Virus record (IMG/VR): IMGVR_UViG_3300034104_004659
Coordinates: 1 to 20,456 of that record
Direction: 5' to 3' (one strand)
DNA: 20,456 nt
Origin: a virus
In this document: positions 1 through 7,294 of the stretch, piece after piece
Layout: each line of letters begins with the position of its first letter
How positions within the stretch are numbered: position 1 is the first letter of the stretch
Notes under the pieces: generated by a model
Database searches by the model: none
What the model was told of the DNA's origin: nothing
Seen by the model: the letters and a program-made list of their open reading frames with translations, nothing else
Position numbers and translations under genes: made by a program

Positions 1-591
1 GGCTAAATAATTTACATCAGGCGTTGGACCAACAATGAATGTCAATTCATTTACATTAGAAATATTTGGTCCAAATATTGCATAGTATTTTGGCTGAGCA
101 CGGTAATTGGCCGCTGGGTACACTTCGCGAATAAAGTTCACATCCTTGTTCAATAAGTATGTGTAATCCCCTTGGATAGCCATGGTGCCAGATACTGTGC
201 CGCTGTTTGCAACAGACAATGTCAACGTTGTGCCATTAATTAATGTAATTGCAGCGGCTGTACCAATTCCGGTACCTGTAACAAATTGCCCTACTGCTAA
301 ACCAGAAGCACTAGACACCACAATTGTAAAAGCACCTGAAGTACCGGTAGCTGTTGGTGTGTTGTATGGATAAACAGCTAGTGAATATGCTGACAAAAAG
401 TCTTGAGGGCATGCAATATATTTATTGCCTGCTTGCAGATTTCCCGTCATGTTTCTGCGCAGATTAGAAATCTGCACTGTGTTATAGATGCGCTGCTCCG
501 CCTGCTTGGTAAAAGTGGCAAGATCAGTTGCACTGAAACTCGTGTTTTCAGTGTAGGCTTCAATAGCAGCAACAAGTTCCGTGTATGTCAT
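1..591 (-). CDS. Head-tail adaptor-like protein, partial (runs off left edge)
   Basis: The reading frame opens with ATG at 591 and stays open to base 1, giving 197 residues without a stop. It begins MTYTELVAAIEAYTEN and continues with an AEQRIYNTVQ helix and a segment YTYLLNKDVNFIREVYP. This pattern is familiar from SU10-type phage adaptor proteins, which join portal and tail in many environmental phages; this assignment is from memory of the family. Residues about 76-138 are a Thr/Ser/Gly-rich, Ig-like stretch (VTGTGIGTAAAITLINGTTL) that sits inside the adaptor framework and looks like an inserted beta domain. The start overlaps the stop of the zinc-ribbon gene by 4 bases (ATGA), so translation is probably coupled. 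Confidence 0.7.
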   Translation of the reverse strand, partial: MTYTELVAAIEAYTENTSFSATDLATFTKQAEQRIYNTVQISNLRRNMTGNLQAGNKYIACPQDFLSAYSLAVYPYNTPTATGTSGAFTIVVSSASGLAVGQFVTGTGIGTAAAITLINGTTLTLSVANSGTVSGTMAIQGDYTYLLNKDVNFIREVYPAANYRAQPKYYAIFGPNISNVNELTFIVGPTPDVNYLA

Positions 592-917
592 GTGATGCTC
601 GTCGTAACGGGGGATAGCACTGCAGCAACCCACAAGGGCTTTGCATACGGCATCGGCATCATTCCGATACTAGCAAACGAAGTATCAGCCGTGAACCCGA
701 CGTAGACGGTAACCCCAAGTCTACTCTCTGGACGAGGCTGTTGCAAGGCCTGTGGCTCATTTATTGAGCGTTTTGGTTCCAACTGTGGATGCTTGGGCTC
801 ATAGCACTCAGGACAAACTTTAAAACCTGTCCATTCTTTGATAAGCGTATTGAGCTTGTACCGTTGGCCACACCTGTCGCACAGCGCAATTGCAAATTTG
901 CCTGATACATAGGCCAT
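588..917 (-). CDS. Small zinc-ribbon phage protein
   Basis: This 109-residue protein has two CxxC pairs near its N-terminus (C13-x2-C16 in ALCDRCGQRY and C35-x2-C38 in KVCPECYEP). That is a compact zinc-ribbon arrangement. After them comes a Pro/Gln-rich linker and a hydrophobic C-terminal third. Similar short zinc-ribbon proteins lie beside adaptor genes in many environmental phages; their role is unknown to me. It could stabilise a connector protein or bind nucleic acid. It starts 3 bases after the stop of the upstream 225-residue gene, and its own stop overlaps the next start, so the three genes form one translational unit. Confidence 0.75.
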   Translation of the reverse strand: MAYVSGKFAIALCDRCGQRYKLNTLIKEWTGFKVCPECYEPKHPQLEPKRSINEPQALQQPRPESRLGVTVYVGFTADTSFASIGMMPMPYAKPLWVAAVLSPVTTSIT

Positions 918-920
918 GGC

Positions 921-1598
921 TTACCTCTGCGTGTACGTAGGTACCACAAAGAAGCCCGAACGCTCGCGGTCTTCAGAAGCTGCACGCATAAACTCTTCTT
1001 CGTACATTTGCTTAAGAAACATGGCACGTTCAGGCGCTTTCTTGACCGACAAATAGTACGCCAAAGCGGCTACCAAGCAGGGCAGGAAACGGAAAGAAAT
1101 ATCCGCTGTATTGCTAAAGCCACCAGCATTGTCCATGCGGCGAATTGCGTAGTAGACAAACGTCCACGTCTGCGTTGCATCAGGAGAAGGATACAAAAAT
1201 ACCTTGGCGGGGACCGTGCGTTGAATATAGTACTGCGCAGGGCGAGACTGGGTCAACTTGTTAGGCACATGGAGCCACTCAGCACGGCCTATACGGTCGA
1301 TTGTGATGTCCTGCTGGGTAGACTGGCCTGCATTGGTCCGAATCACGGCTGAGAGGCCGTCAATCGTGTCTGCGGGTAGGTCATACTCATACACCCCGGG
1401 CGTCAGCACCTGCTGGCGCTGCTCAATGGTCCAGAGATTAAGGCCGCGGTTAGCCCATTCTGCAAAGATTAAGTTGACGGAGCGAAGCGCCGTCTTCATG
1501 TCGTAACCGTCGCGCACCTCAATACCGCAGCGCTCATACGCCTCAGCTATGAGGTCGTCAAACTGCAGATCGAAATCGGATACGCCGGAAACAGCCAT
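921..1598 (-). CDS. Putative head-tail connector / tail-tubular-A-like structural protein
   Basis: This 225-residue protein is mainly helical at its N-terminus (FDDLIAEAYERCGIEVRDGY, then MKTALRSVNLIFAEWANRG). A beta-rich core follows (QVLTPGVYEYDLPADTIDG, VFLYPSPDATQTWTFVYYAI), and the C-terminus is helical again (LVAALAYYLSVKKAPERA). The combination of LNLWTIEQ, a YDLPAD strand and a WTFVYYA strand is typical of phage adaptor / tail-tubular-A-like connectors; that is a family impression, not a search result. Its place just before the zinc-ribbon and adaptor genes fits a neck component. It starts one base after the stop of the upstream gene, with no clear Shine-Dalgarno sequence, so coupling is likely. 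Confidence 0.65.
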   Translation of the reverse strand: MAVSGVSDFDLQFDDLIAEAYERCGIEVRDGYDMKTALRSVNLIFAEWANRGLNLWTIEQRQQVLTPGVYEYDLPADTIDGLSAVIRTNAGQSTQQDITIDRIGRAEWLHVPNKLTQSRPAQYYIQRTVPAKVFLYPSPDATQTWTFVYYAIRRMDNAGGFSNTADISFRFLPCLVAALAYYLSVKKAPERAMFLKQMYEEEFMRAASEDRERSGFFVVPTYTQR

Positions 1599-1599
1599 A

Positions 1600-1797
1600 T
1601 CAATAGATCATTGCTGTGCGGGCACGGGCTGCACCAACGCCACGGACGGCAACTTTATCGCCTTCCAATTTTTTGACGTTTTGATTCAAGGTTTTACCCT
1701 GTGACTGGCCCATGCCAGCAACCATGCCGCCACTGGCAAAGCCTTTTTTAGCAATGCCTTCGCCTTTTTTTGCGAGTCCACCGTCTTTATGTTTCAT
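1600..1797 (-). CDS. Tiny basic Gly/Lys-rich protein with DGG motif
   Basis: This 65-residue basic protein begins MKHKDGGLAKKGEGIAKKG and ends RGVGAARARTAMIY. It has no recognised domain. A good ribosome binding site (AAGGAT, 7 bases before the ATG) lies within the last codons of the upstream gene. The KDGGL and SGGMV motifs echo DGG motifs in the large 1305-residue protein. The C-terminal RGVGxA...Y pattern echoes the 60-residue protein at 2301-2483. Such peptides are common between head and neck genes of environmental phages. A virion-packaged or DNA-binding role is only a guess. Confidence 0.6.
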   Translation of the reverse strand: MKHKDGGLAKKGEGIAKKGFASGGMVAGMGQSQGKTLNQNVKKLEGDKVAVRGVGAARARTAMIY

Positions 1798-1801
1798 TTT
1801 G

Positions 1802-2044
1802 CTATCCTTTTAAAGTTGTTGCCATTAAACGATCTAACTTTTCATCCAATCTGTCTAACCTGTCTAAAACACGGTTGATGTCTGCATGAACTTCGGCTTT
1901 GGTCACATATTCCTTGGCAATTTCTTCGCGGGTGCGATTGAGCAAAATTTGAAGACGATTAATCTCAGATGCTTTGTCGCGCAATACCCAACCCACAAAT
2001 CCTATACCTGCCGTTAGGATCATGTTCCAAACAACGCCTTCCAT
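1802..2044 (-). CDS. Membrane-anchored coiled-coil small protein (holin- or XhlA-like candidate)
   Basis: This 80-residue protein has one N-terminal hydrophobic segment (residues about 5-21, VWNMILTAGIGFVGWVL) followed by a charged, heptad-like helix (EINRLQILLNRTREEIAKEYV... ADINRVLDRLDRLDEKLDRLM). The layout predicts one membrane pass and a cytoplasmic or periplasmic coiled coil. It recalls XhlA-type hemolysin/holin accessory proteins and small phage membrane proteins, but I see no diagnostic motif. The ATG directly follows the TAA stop of the upstream gene. Lysis, or membrane anchoring of a virion part, are both possible. Confidence 0.65.
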   Translation of the reverse strand: MEGVVWNMILTAGIGFVGWVLRDKASEINRLQILLNRTREEIAKEYVTKAEVHADINRVLDRLDRLDEKLDRLMATTLKG

Positions 2045-2299
2045 TTAGCACTTCCACTTCTTCAAGCTTTTGTTAATCCTGCTATCTGGATCCTTGGCTG
2101 TTTTCGCGCTTGTCAGCTTCTTTTTCATGCCTTCCATACGGGCACAGAAGCTGTCTTTGCGAGAGCCTCCCTCTGGCTGCGGGGCCTTTAATCCGGGTTT
2201 ACCCGGATTGGCCTTGTTGTAAGAAGCACGGCCCTTGGCGTTTAATCCGCCACTGGCACTTTTGCCTTCTTTACGCTGCCAAGCAGGAGATTTAGCCAT
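2045..2299 (-). CDS. Small conserved phage protein (DUF6321-like)
   Basis: This 84-residue, strongly basic protein contains AWQRKEGKSASGGLNAKGR near the N-terminus, then SRKDSFCARMEGMKKKLTSA, and ends DPDSRINKSLKKWKC. I recognise the pattern AWQRKEGKN..GGLNAKGR...SFCARM.GMKKKLTS as a very common environmental phage protein, which I recall as DUF6321. Its function is unknown. High Lys/Arg content and lack of a hydrophobic core suggest it binds nucleic acid or packs with DNA in the virion; that is inference. It starts one base after the upstream TGA and ends next to the downstream ATG, inside a tight chain of four small genes. Confidence 0.75.
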   Translation of the reverse strand: MAKSPAWQRKEGKSASGGLNAKGRASYNKANPGKPGLKAPQPEGGSRKDSFCARMEGMKKKLTSAKTAKDPDSRINKSLKKWKC

Positions 2300-2300
2300 T

Positions 2301-2483
2301 TCAATACAGCTTGCAGGGCTTGTTCTTTGCCAAGCCTACACCACGGGGCGTAGTGGAACCAGAAGGAGCCACTGTCTTACGTGCTGTTTGCTTGGGGCCG
2401 CCTTTAGCCATATCTTGTTTCTGTGCACCGGGCTGAACTTCGCCTTGGTACTGATCATCCGCCATTTTTGCTGCTCGTCCCAT
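2301..2483 (-). CDS. Tiny basic hypothetical protein
   Basis: This 60-residue protein (MGRAAKMADDQYQGEVQP... PRGVGLAKNKPCKLY) has a strong ribosome binding site, AAGGAG, 6 bases before its ATG. That supports both the gene and the start, although a second ATG lies at residue 7. It is Lys/Gln/Gly-rich with no predicted domain. The C-terminal RGVGLA...Y segment resembles the end of the protein at 1600-1797, so the two may be diverged relatives or share an interaction motif. It is the first of four closely packed small genes downstream of the surface-protein genes. Confidence 0.6.
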   Translation of the reverse strand: MGRAAKMADDQYQGEVQPGAQKQDMAKGGPKQTARKTVAPSGSTTPRGVGLAKNKPCKLY

Positions 2484-2505
2484 TTTGGACTCCTTATTTA
2501 AAAGT

Positions 2506-3000
2506 TTATGTTACTTCAGTAACTGTTACGATGATAGAAGGTGTTTCAGGGCGTGTTGGGTTTGACCCAGCCGCAATGTACAACAACTCAATGTTTGCAT
2601 CTGTGCTTGACCAATATAGTTGAAAATAGTCGCCTGAATTAGCTTGTATCAAGTAATTCCATGCTGCCATGTTTTTTCCACCGCTTTGGGGAACGTTTAC
2701 TTGACCGTTAGTATCTGCAACATTTGCACCGTTTTTGGCTAACCAAACATCCACGGTGGAAAATCCAGTACCAGCAACGCGAGAAAATTGAGCAGAAAAT
2801 TGAAGGTTATAAACACCCGAAGTTGCAATGGTTATACGTGAATCATTTGCAATTGATACCCCATTGGCAAAATCGGTTGTACGCAACAACATTAAGTTTG
2901 CGCTAGTAGCGCCGCCACTAACTTGCGTGTTGTTGTCTTGAAACATGCCATAGTTTCTTGCAACATGGCCAGCTACGGGGTTATTAATTAAAACAGCCAT
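2506..3000 (-). CDS. Putative C1q/TNF-like beta-sandwich virion surface protein
   Basis: I place the start at ATG 3000, giving 164 residues, because AAGG sits 6 bases upstream. The in-frame TTG at 3006 would be a poor start. The protein shows alternating beta strands (VYNLQFSAQFSRVAG, FSTVDVWLAKNGANV, YFQLYWSSTDANIELLYI) and a run ending RPETPSIIVTVTEVT. The strand pattern (GVYNLQFSAQF..., VWLAKNG..., GDYFQLYWSS) is that of C1q/TNF-like jelly-roll modules used in phage head fibres or decoration. It follows a 108-residue beta protein, and the two genes are separated by only two bases. Confidence 0.6.
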   Translation of the reverse strand: MAVLINNPVAGHVARNYGMFQDNNTQVSGGATSANLMLLRTTDFANGVSIANDSRITIATSGVYNLQFSAQFSRVAGTGFSTVDVWLAKNGANVADTNGQVNVPQSGGKNMAAWNYLIQANSGDYFQLYWSSTDANIELLYIAAGSNPTRPETPSIIVTVTEVT

Positions 3001-3002
3001 GA

Positions 3003-3329
3003 TCAACCTTTCATGTACACGGAGACCTTTGCCCCAGTACCTGATATTGCCGATAAATTAGCCCTGTAAAAGTTCCAATTGTTAATAACCGCAAACCCAT
3101 CTGTCGTAACAGCCGTCCCCAATGTCAGGGTAATGGTTCCCATTGTTAAATAATTCACGCCATCATTGCTGACTTGAATTAAAACAGTGGCTGCCCCTGT
3201 AGACGCAGAAGTATTTCCAATAGCCTGAAACGTATGGAAATTGTACGTTGAGTTAGCCGTTGTATCGCGCTCATTCCATGACAGGCCTGCGCCTGTGCTA
3301 GTTGCTTCATCAAGTAAAAGTTGTGCCAT
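3003..3329 (-). CDS. Small beta-rich putative virion decoration protein
   Basis: This 108-residue protein is made of Thr/Gly/Ser-rich strands (AATVLIQVSNDGVNYLTMG, ITLTLGTAVTTDGFAVI, NNWNFYRANLSAISGTGAKV). The pattern VLIQVSNDGVNY...Y.RANLSAISGTGA is seen in small phage proteins that form a single beta-sandwich. A GGAG motif lies 7 bases before the ATG. The start lies 20 bases inside the end of the preceding 56-residue gene, so the two are likely co-translated. Role is inferred only from composition and position between two other surface-type proteins. Confidence 0.55.
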   Translation of the reverse strand: MAQLLLDEATSTGAGLSWNERDTTANSTYNFHTFQAIGNTSASTGAATVLIQVSNDGVNYLTMGTITLTLGTAVTTDGFAVINNWNFYRANLSAISGTGAKVSVYMKG

Positions 3330-3480
3330 CTTGTTGCTCCGGTTCTGGTGCGTCTAACATGCGGGCTTTTAACTCCGCATTTTCTTTTGCCATCGCCGCT
3401 ACAAGTCCCATAGCGTGATCTCTTTGACTTTCCAGAAGCCCAAGCATGGCTTGAACCTCTGGGTCTTTATGTGTCAACAT
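3310..3480 (-). CDS. Small coiled-coil hypothetical protein
   Basis: I set the start at ATG 3480, where TAATG joins the stop of the upstream decoration gene to this start. A longer version from 3507 would run into the upstream gene without a better ribosome site. The 56-residue product (MLTHKDPEVQAMLGLLESQR... ENAELKARMLDAPEPEQQ) is a short amphipathic helix with an acidic tail. Its last 20 bases overlap the next start. The composition fits a small oligomerising helix or chaperone for the adjacent fibre proteins, but no function can be assigned. Confidence 0.55.
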   Translation of the reverse strand: MLTHKDPEVQAMLGLLESQRDHAMGLVAAMAKENAELKARMLDAPEPEQQDGTTFT

Positions 3481-4220
3481 TAGGCAGCGCGAGTGACTAA
3501 TTTCCAAACGGGGCTGGTAATCGCCCCTGTCTGGAGATAAAGGTTTCCAGCGGTGCTGTCAATATACATGGAACCGGGGCCAGCAAAGTTGTCACCCGTT
3601 GTACCGTCAGTAGGAACACCCGTGTTCACCATAACCACAACATCATCTTCCATGCGGATGTTGGCTTTGGTGTAAGGAATAACGCTAGAAGGGCCACCAC
3701 CATCAAGAACGGGGTCTTGCATCTTCAAGTCAATACCATACTCAAAACCGGAACCGCCTGTGGTTTGAGCCATCGCAACACCGAAGGCCGCACGGCAGGT
3801 TGTTACGCCAGAATCACCGGCCATAAACGCCATCACCGCAGCATCGCCAGACAAAGTGTTGGTGTTGATAATACCCATTACACCAGCCATCAAGCCGTTG
3901 TTAGAGTAGGTGCCAATTACCGCAAAATTACCAACAACACCCGCCATGTGGTTAAAGTTGGTTGAAGGAACTGTTGCAAAGGGAGCACCGGACTGGGTAC
4001 GGCCAAACATGCCGTAAGACTCGCCGGGTGTTAAATAACTGCTAGACCCAAACCCTACAGTTGGTTCAACACGGGTATAAAAACCATAAGCACCGCTGCC
4101 TTGGTTGACTTCAATAACTGTACCAGTATTGATATTTGTGGGAGTGATTGGCTGTTGAGTGCCTGCGCTGCCGCCTTGATAGCCAGCCCGGACTGGGCCC
4201 GAAAAAGTAGTACGTGCCAT
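3480..4220 (-). CDS. Putative head decoration / surface protein
   Basis: This 246-residue protein starts MARTTFSGPVRAGYQGG and ends GPGSMYIDSTAGNLYLQTG followed by VWKLVTRAA. It is Gly/Ala/Thr-rich and beta-predicted throughout. The opening (TTFSGPVR) and closing (PGSLYIDSTAG..L.) patterns are common in environmental phage virion proteins placed just after the capsid gene. I read it as a capsid-surface or fibre protein. AAGGA lies 6 bases before the ATG. A long leader with a terminator and an inverted repeat separates it from the capsid gene, so its expression may be tuned separately. Confidence 0.6.
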   Translation of the reverse strand: MARTTFSGPVRAGYQGGSAGTQQPITPTNINTGTVIEVNQGSGAYGFYTRVEPTVGFGSSSYLTPGESYGMFGRTQSGAPFATVPSTNFNHMAGVVGNFAVIGTYSNNGLMAGVMGIINTNTLSGDAAVMAFMAGDSGVTTCRAAFGVAMAQTTGGSGFEYGIDLKMQDPVLDGGGPSSVIPYTKANIRMEDDVVVMVNTGVPTDGTTGDNFAGPGSMYIDSTAGNLYLQTGAITSPVWKLVTRAA

Positions 4221-4244
4221 GATGTTTCCTTACATACAAGTGAA

Positions 4245-4287
4245 GTGCATCAATCTGTATGTCGTCAGCCGGGACTGTTTGATGCAC
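4245..4287 (-). promoter_or_regulatory. Inverted repeat in the leader of the decoration gene
   Basis: GTGCATCAA at 4245-4253 is matched by TTGATGCAC at 4279-4287: 9-bp perfect arms and a 25-base loop. It lies between the capsid terminator and the ATG at 4220. It could be an mRNA hairpin limiting translation or protecting read-through transcripts, or an operator. I see no convincing promoter in the same gap. Confidence 0.45.
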
Positions 4288-4315
4288 CGGATAACCCCGG
4301 AGTGCTATCAATATA

Positions 4316-4348
4316 CAACAAAAGAAAAGGGGGCACAAGGCCCCCTTT
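4316..4348 (-). terminator. Rho-independent terminator after the major capsid gene
   Basis: On the minus strand AAAGGGGGC (4348-4340) pairs perfectly with GCCCCCTTT (4334-4326) across a 5-base loop and runs into a T-rich tail (TCTTTTGTTG). It starts 20 bases after the capsid stop codon. It should end most capsid mRNAs and set a lower level for the downstream surface and connector genes. Confidence 0.85.
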
Positions 4349-4368
4349 CAAATATTTCCAAAGAAATA

Positions 4369-5280
4369 TTATGCGCCGGGCGAACCGTAAGCGCCACGTG
4401 GGTCAGACCAGCCGAAGCTGTAACGCTCACGAGCCTTGTAACGAACGTTACCTGTGTCAAAGTCGCCTTCAAAGGCTGTTTTGATAGGTGAACGCTGGAA
4501 CATTTTCAAGCCGTTAGGTGCATCAGTAATGATGAACCAAGCGTTGACGTCAGTCAGGTAGTGATTGACGGCATAGCCTTCTGGGAGCATGCCCATGGAC
4601 TTGATAGCGTTGATGTCGTTATCAGCAGTGCCAGTACGCAAAGTGCTCTTCATCAGGCGCTCTGCAGTGAACTGCAGTTCCTTAGGAACAATCATCTTGC
4701 GGCCAGTCAAAGCGACCTTCAAACCACGCTCGTCGATGAACGCGGCAATGTCGATCAAACCTTGCTCCAAAGATGTCTCGTTCAAATCTGCAGGCACTGC
4801 GGGAGTGTTTGCATAGTTTTGAGCCAAGGCAGTTGGGTGGGCTGTAGAGAACAATGCAACGCCGTCGCCGCCGGCATAGTTGCCGCCAGTGAAACCGTTG
4901 TTCAACACAGAAGCAGCTTTTACTTGCTTTGTGAAGCTCATTGAACGAGCCATAGCTTTGGTGTAACGACCTGACAAGCGGTCATACAAGTTATCTTCCA
5001 CAGCTTCCTCTGTCAACGCGAAAGCCATAGCGATGGTTTCGTGTGTGTAGCGGGCTGTGAAGGATTCCAGTGCTGTGTCGTACTGAACACCGGCACCCTC
5101 GGTTTTCACCGGGGCTTGACCGAAGCCAGTCAACATGACCTCTTCTTCAAATGCACGATCAGATGTCTCAATAGAGAAAATCTCTTCGTGCTCGTTTTCG
5201 TAACGCTTGTACTCTAAACCGAACAGTGCGTTCAGGCCGGGCTCAAGTTCTTTTACTAGTTGGGAACGGGTGATTGCCAT
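4369..5280 (-). CDS. Major capsid protein (HK97-fold)
   Basis: This 303-residue protein (MAITRSQLVKELEPGLNALF...) has the features of an HK97-type major capsid protein. It has an N-terminal helix, then EEIFSIETSDRAFEEEVM and AMAFALTEEAVEDNLYD, which match the Mu gpT-like/HK97 group as I know it. The later part includes ALFSTAHPTA, GRKMIVPKELQFTAERLM and a C-terminal RARERYSFGWSDPRG-type end (ARERYSFGWSDPRGAYGSPG). It follows scaffold and decoration genes and is itself followed by a strong terminator, as expected for the most expressed virion gene. GGAG lies 7 bases before the ATG, inside the upstream gene's last codons. No separate protease gene is visible. Confidence 0.9.
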   Translation of the reverse strand: MAITRSQLVKELEPGLNALFGLEYKRYENEHEEIFSIETSDRAFEEEVMLTGFGQAPVKTEGAGVQYDTALESFTARYTHETIAMAFALTEEAVEDNLYDRLSGRYTKAMARSMSFTKQVKAASVLNNGFTGGNYAGGDGVALFSTAHPTALAQNYANTPAVPADLNETSLEQGLIDIAAFIDERGLKVALTGRKMIVPKELQFTAERLMKSTLRTGTADNDINAIKSMGMLPEGYAVNHYLTDVNAWFIITDAPNGLKMFQRSPIKTAFEGDFDTGNVRYKARERYSFGWSDPRGAYGSPGA

Positions 5281-5282
5281 GA

Positions 5283-5870
5283 TTATGCTCCGTTAGATGC
5301 AACACCGACGCTACCGTACTGATGCTGATTAAGTTTAACAACAACAACGGTATAGAGACCTAACTCGTTGTCGGGCTGCTCGCTAATACCGATGATCTTG
5401 AAAGTCAAGGCGGCATCTTTAGCGATGGAAGCAGAGCTCAATGCACCAGCAGAAACACCAGTCACCGTGCTACCAGTTGTACCGGAAACAGGATCAGCGT
5501 TCTTGCCAATATTAGCTTGAGTAATTGTTCCGTCGGCTTGCACCAAGAACAATTGTGATGGGTCGTCTAACACTTCACAAGCAATAATGCCTTGTGTAAC
5601 GTCAATACTACCGGGGTAGAAGTTTTTCCATGTGGGCTTGCCCGCACGGGTTGGGTCGTTGTATTGAACACCGTTAAACACGCCTGTGGGGGCACTGTGC
5701 GTAGATGCGTCATACTTAATGATAAAGCCGTCATATACGACAACTAAATCGCCTTGGAAAATTGCTCCGGCTTGGTTGTCAGCAATCTGATAGCCGTACT
5801 GTTTCTGAGCACCAGTAGCGGACAGGTTACCAACGGGACGCAAACCAAAAGGCTTATTGATATTTGCCAT
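5283..5870 (-). CDS. Capsid decoration (cement)-like protein
   Basis: This 195-residue protein starts MANINKPFGLRPVGNLSATG and has a Y..A.D..G.IFQGDLVVV segment. It continues with a DDPSQLFLVQADG strand, ANIGKNADPVSG, and a C-terminal FKIIGISEQPDNELG. The signature PFGLRPV...D..FEVQ.DG...LGNN.D.V.G....S.F.ILGL...PDNE is widespread in phages next to the capsid gene, and the product is generally viewed as a beta-barrel decoration protein. It sits two bases upstream of the capsid gene. GGAG is 6 bases before the ATG. Confidence 0.7.
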   Translation of the reverse strand: MANINKPFGLRPVGNLSATGAQKQYGYQIADNQAGAIFQGDLVVVYDGFIIKYDASTHSAPTGVFNGVQYNDPTRAGKPTWKNFYPGSIDVTQGIIACEVLDDPSQLFLVQADGTITQANIGKNADPVSGTTGSTVTGVSAGALSSASIAKDAALTFKIIGISEQPDNELGLYTVVVVKLNQHQYGSVGVASNGA

Positions 5871-5896
5871 TTGTAGCTCCTACAAAAATTAAAGAA

Positions 5897-6367
5897 TCAA
5901 CCTTGCGGCTGACGGAATGAAGTGCGCGAACTCCTCTCGGGGTTCTGGATCCGCATTGTAGAGTGAGCGTTTTCTCGCATCATCTCGTTGTCAACAGCGT
6001 GTAACTGTTCCTGAGCCTTACGACGGTAATACTCGTTGCGTTCTGCAATCGTTTCATCAGGCACCCTTGCAAGCAAGAGACCACCAACAGAAACAACTCC
6101 AGCATGCTTACCGTCATCAACGGTAGGCATCATGCCTTGGTATTCTTCGGGCAACTCTTCAAGACGGACTAGTTCATAGCCTTCACGAAGACGACTGTAG
6201 ACGTTAGCCTTGTCCAGTTGACCGTTTACTTCAGCACGAATCCAACGATGCTTAAACCCTTCAGGGGCAGGAGGCGCGTCAAGACGTGAGGGAGGGGTCC
6301 AAGGACGGCGACGTTTTTCCGTATCGCGTGATGCGCGAGGGGCTTTGTCGATAGTAACTTTAGTCAT
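5897..6367 (-). CDS. Conserved head-module protein of unknown function
   Basis: The start is ATG 6367: AAGGAG lies exactly 7 bases upstream. The alternative ATG at 6403 would overlap the scaffold gene. The 156-residue product has a basic N-terminus (KVTIDKAPRASRDTEKRRRPW), then PAPEGFKHRWIRAEVNG, LREGYELVRLEELPEEY, and VVSVGGLLLARVPDETIAERN followed by a charged helix. The pattern HRWIR...REGYE.V......GV...GGLLLAR.P.E.A.ERN is a conserved phage protein found between scaffold and capsid genes. Its job is unknown to me; a head-assembly role follows from position alone. Confidence 0.65.
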   Translation of the reverse strand: MTKVTIDKAPRASRDTEKRRRPWTPPSRLDAPPAPEGFKHRWIRAEVNGQLDKANVYSRLREGYELVRLEELPEEYQGMMPTVDDGKHAGVVSVGGLLLARVPDETIAERNEYYRRKAQEQLHAVDNEMMRENAHSTMRIQNPERSSRTSFRQPQG

Positions 6368-6371
6368 TGTT

Positions 6372-7286
6372 TCACTCCTTAACATACTTGGCATACTCTT
6401 CAAGAGGAACGCCCAGTTTTTTTGCTATAGCAACCTGACTCGGCGAAAGCCGGACAGTACGGCGCGCACTATTAATTCCCGAACTACGGGCGGCAGGGGC
6501 AACAGCAGGCGCGGAACGCTGTTGTCTGGATTGGCTAAACTTGTCTGGAAATGTACTCCGGACACGCTTGTCAAGTTCAGTATAGTACTCCTCGGAGTTA
6601 GGGTCAACACCTTCTTGTTCAACAAGTGTTTGGTGTATGCCCCAAGCAGCATAAGTCATCACGCGGTCTTGGCCAAACCAAGAGTTTTGTTCCGCCCAGT
6701 CTTCTGCACGAGGGTTAGGTTGAGGACGTTGTTGTACAGGAGCGGCCGCTGGTTGCGCTTGCTGGTAGCTCTGCTGCTGAACAACTTCCTGTTGTGTTTG
6801 CAACCAGCCTGCCACTTGACGCTGCTCACCAACCAAGGCAGACAAACGCTCTTGCGCTTCCAACTCCGTGTTAATGTCATTCTCTTCACGCGCTTTGGCG
6901 ATGATTTGACGCAACTGGGTCTGTTGGGTATCCAAACGTGTTTTGGCTTCGTTCAAGCGGCTGTAATCCGTCTGTACAAGCTTCTGCTGGAGGTTCTGCG
7001 TCTGATTCTGCAGACCTTTAGCGTACTCAAGGGCTGCCTGCTCACGGCGCTCTGCTTCGCGCATGCGCGCAGTGAGTTTTGAGATGCGTTTTTGCACACC
7101 TTCACTAATCTCATCCAACTCATTCTTAGGAGCAGCCTCCTGTTCAGGCTTTTGGAAGATTTTTGTTTCTTGCTCAGGTGCCTCAGGACTCTCGTCGCCT
7201 TCAGGACGGTCAAAGCTCACATCTGTGGCTTTCTCACCTTCTCCAAGGTCAAATTCAAGTTGCGAATCGTTCATTACTTGCGTCAT
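6372..7286 (-). CDS. Putative capsid scaffolding protein
   Basis: This 304-residue protein is acidic at the N-terminus (SFDRPEGDESPEAPEQE). It has a long predicted coiled coil (residues about 55-160, KRISKLTARMREAERREQAA onward), a Gln/Pro/Ala-rich linker (about 160-195) and a basic C-terminus (INSARRTVRLSPSQVAIAKK). This is the usual make-up of phage scaffolds: acidic disordered start, helical middle and a positive tail that contacts the coat protein. It lies between co-chaperonin and capsid genes. AAGGA is 5 bases before the first ATG. A second in-frame ATG (7274) could give a product four residues shorter. Confidence 0.75.
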   Translation of the reverse strand: MTQVMNDSQLEFDLGEGEKATDVSFDRPEGDESPEAPEQETKIFQKPEQEAAPKNELDEISEGVQKRISKLTARMREAERREQAALEYAKGLQNQTQNLQQKLVQTDYSRLNEAKTRLDTQQTQLRQIIAKAREENDINTELEAQERLSALVGEQRQVAGWLQTQQEVVQQQSYQQAQPAAAPVQQRPQPNPRAEDWAEQNSWFGQDRVMTYAAWGIHQTLVEQEGVDPNSEEYYTELDKRVRSTFPDKFSQSRQQRSAPAVAPAARSSGINSARRTVRLSPSQVAIAKKLGVPLEEYAKYVKE

Positions 7287-7294
7287 ATGCTTCC

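Noticed and set aside
3001-3006. TTG start for the beta-sandwich protein
   Set aside because: ATG 3000 has AAGG at 6 bases, so the TTG is not needed.
6345-7082. 245-codon open frame on the plus strand
   Set aside because: It lies antisense to the scaffold gene, its product is rich in Leu/Arg without domain signs, and it has no ribosome site. It is a shadow of the Gln/Glu-rich coding strand.
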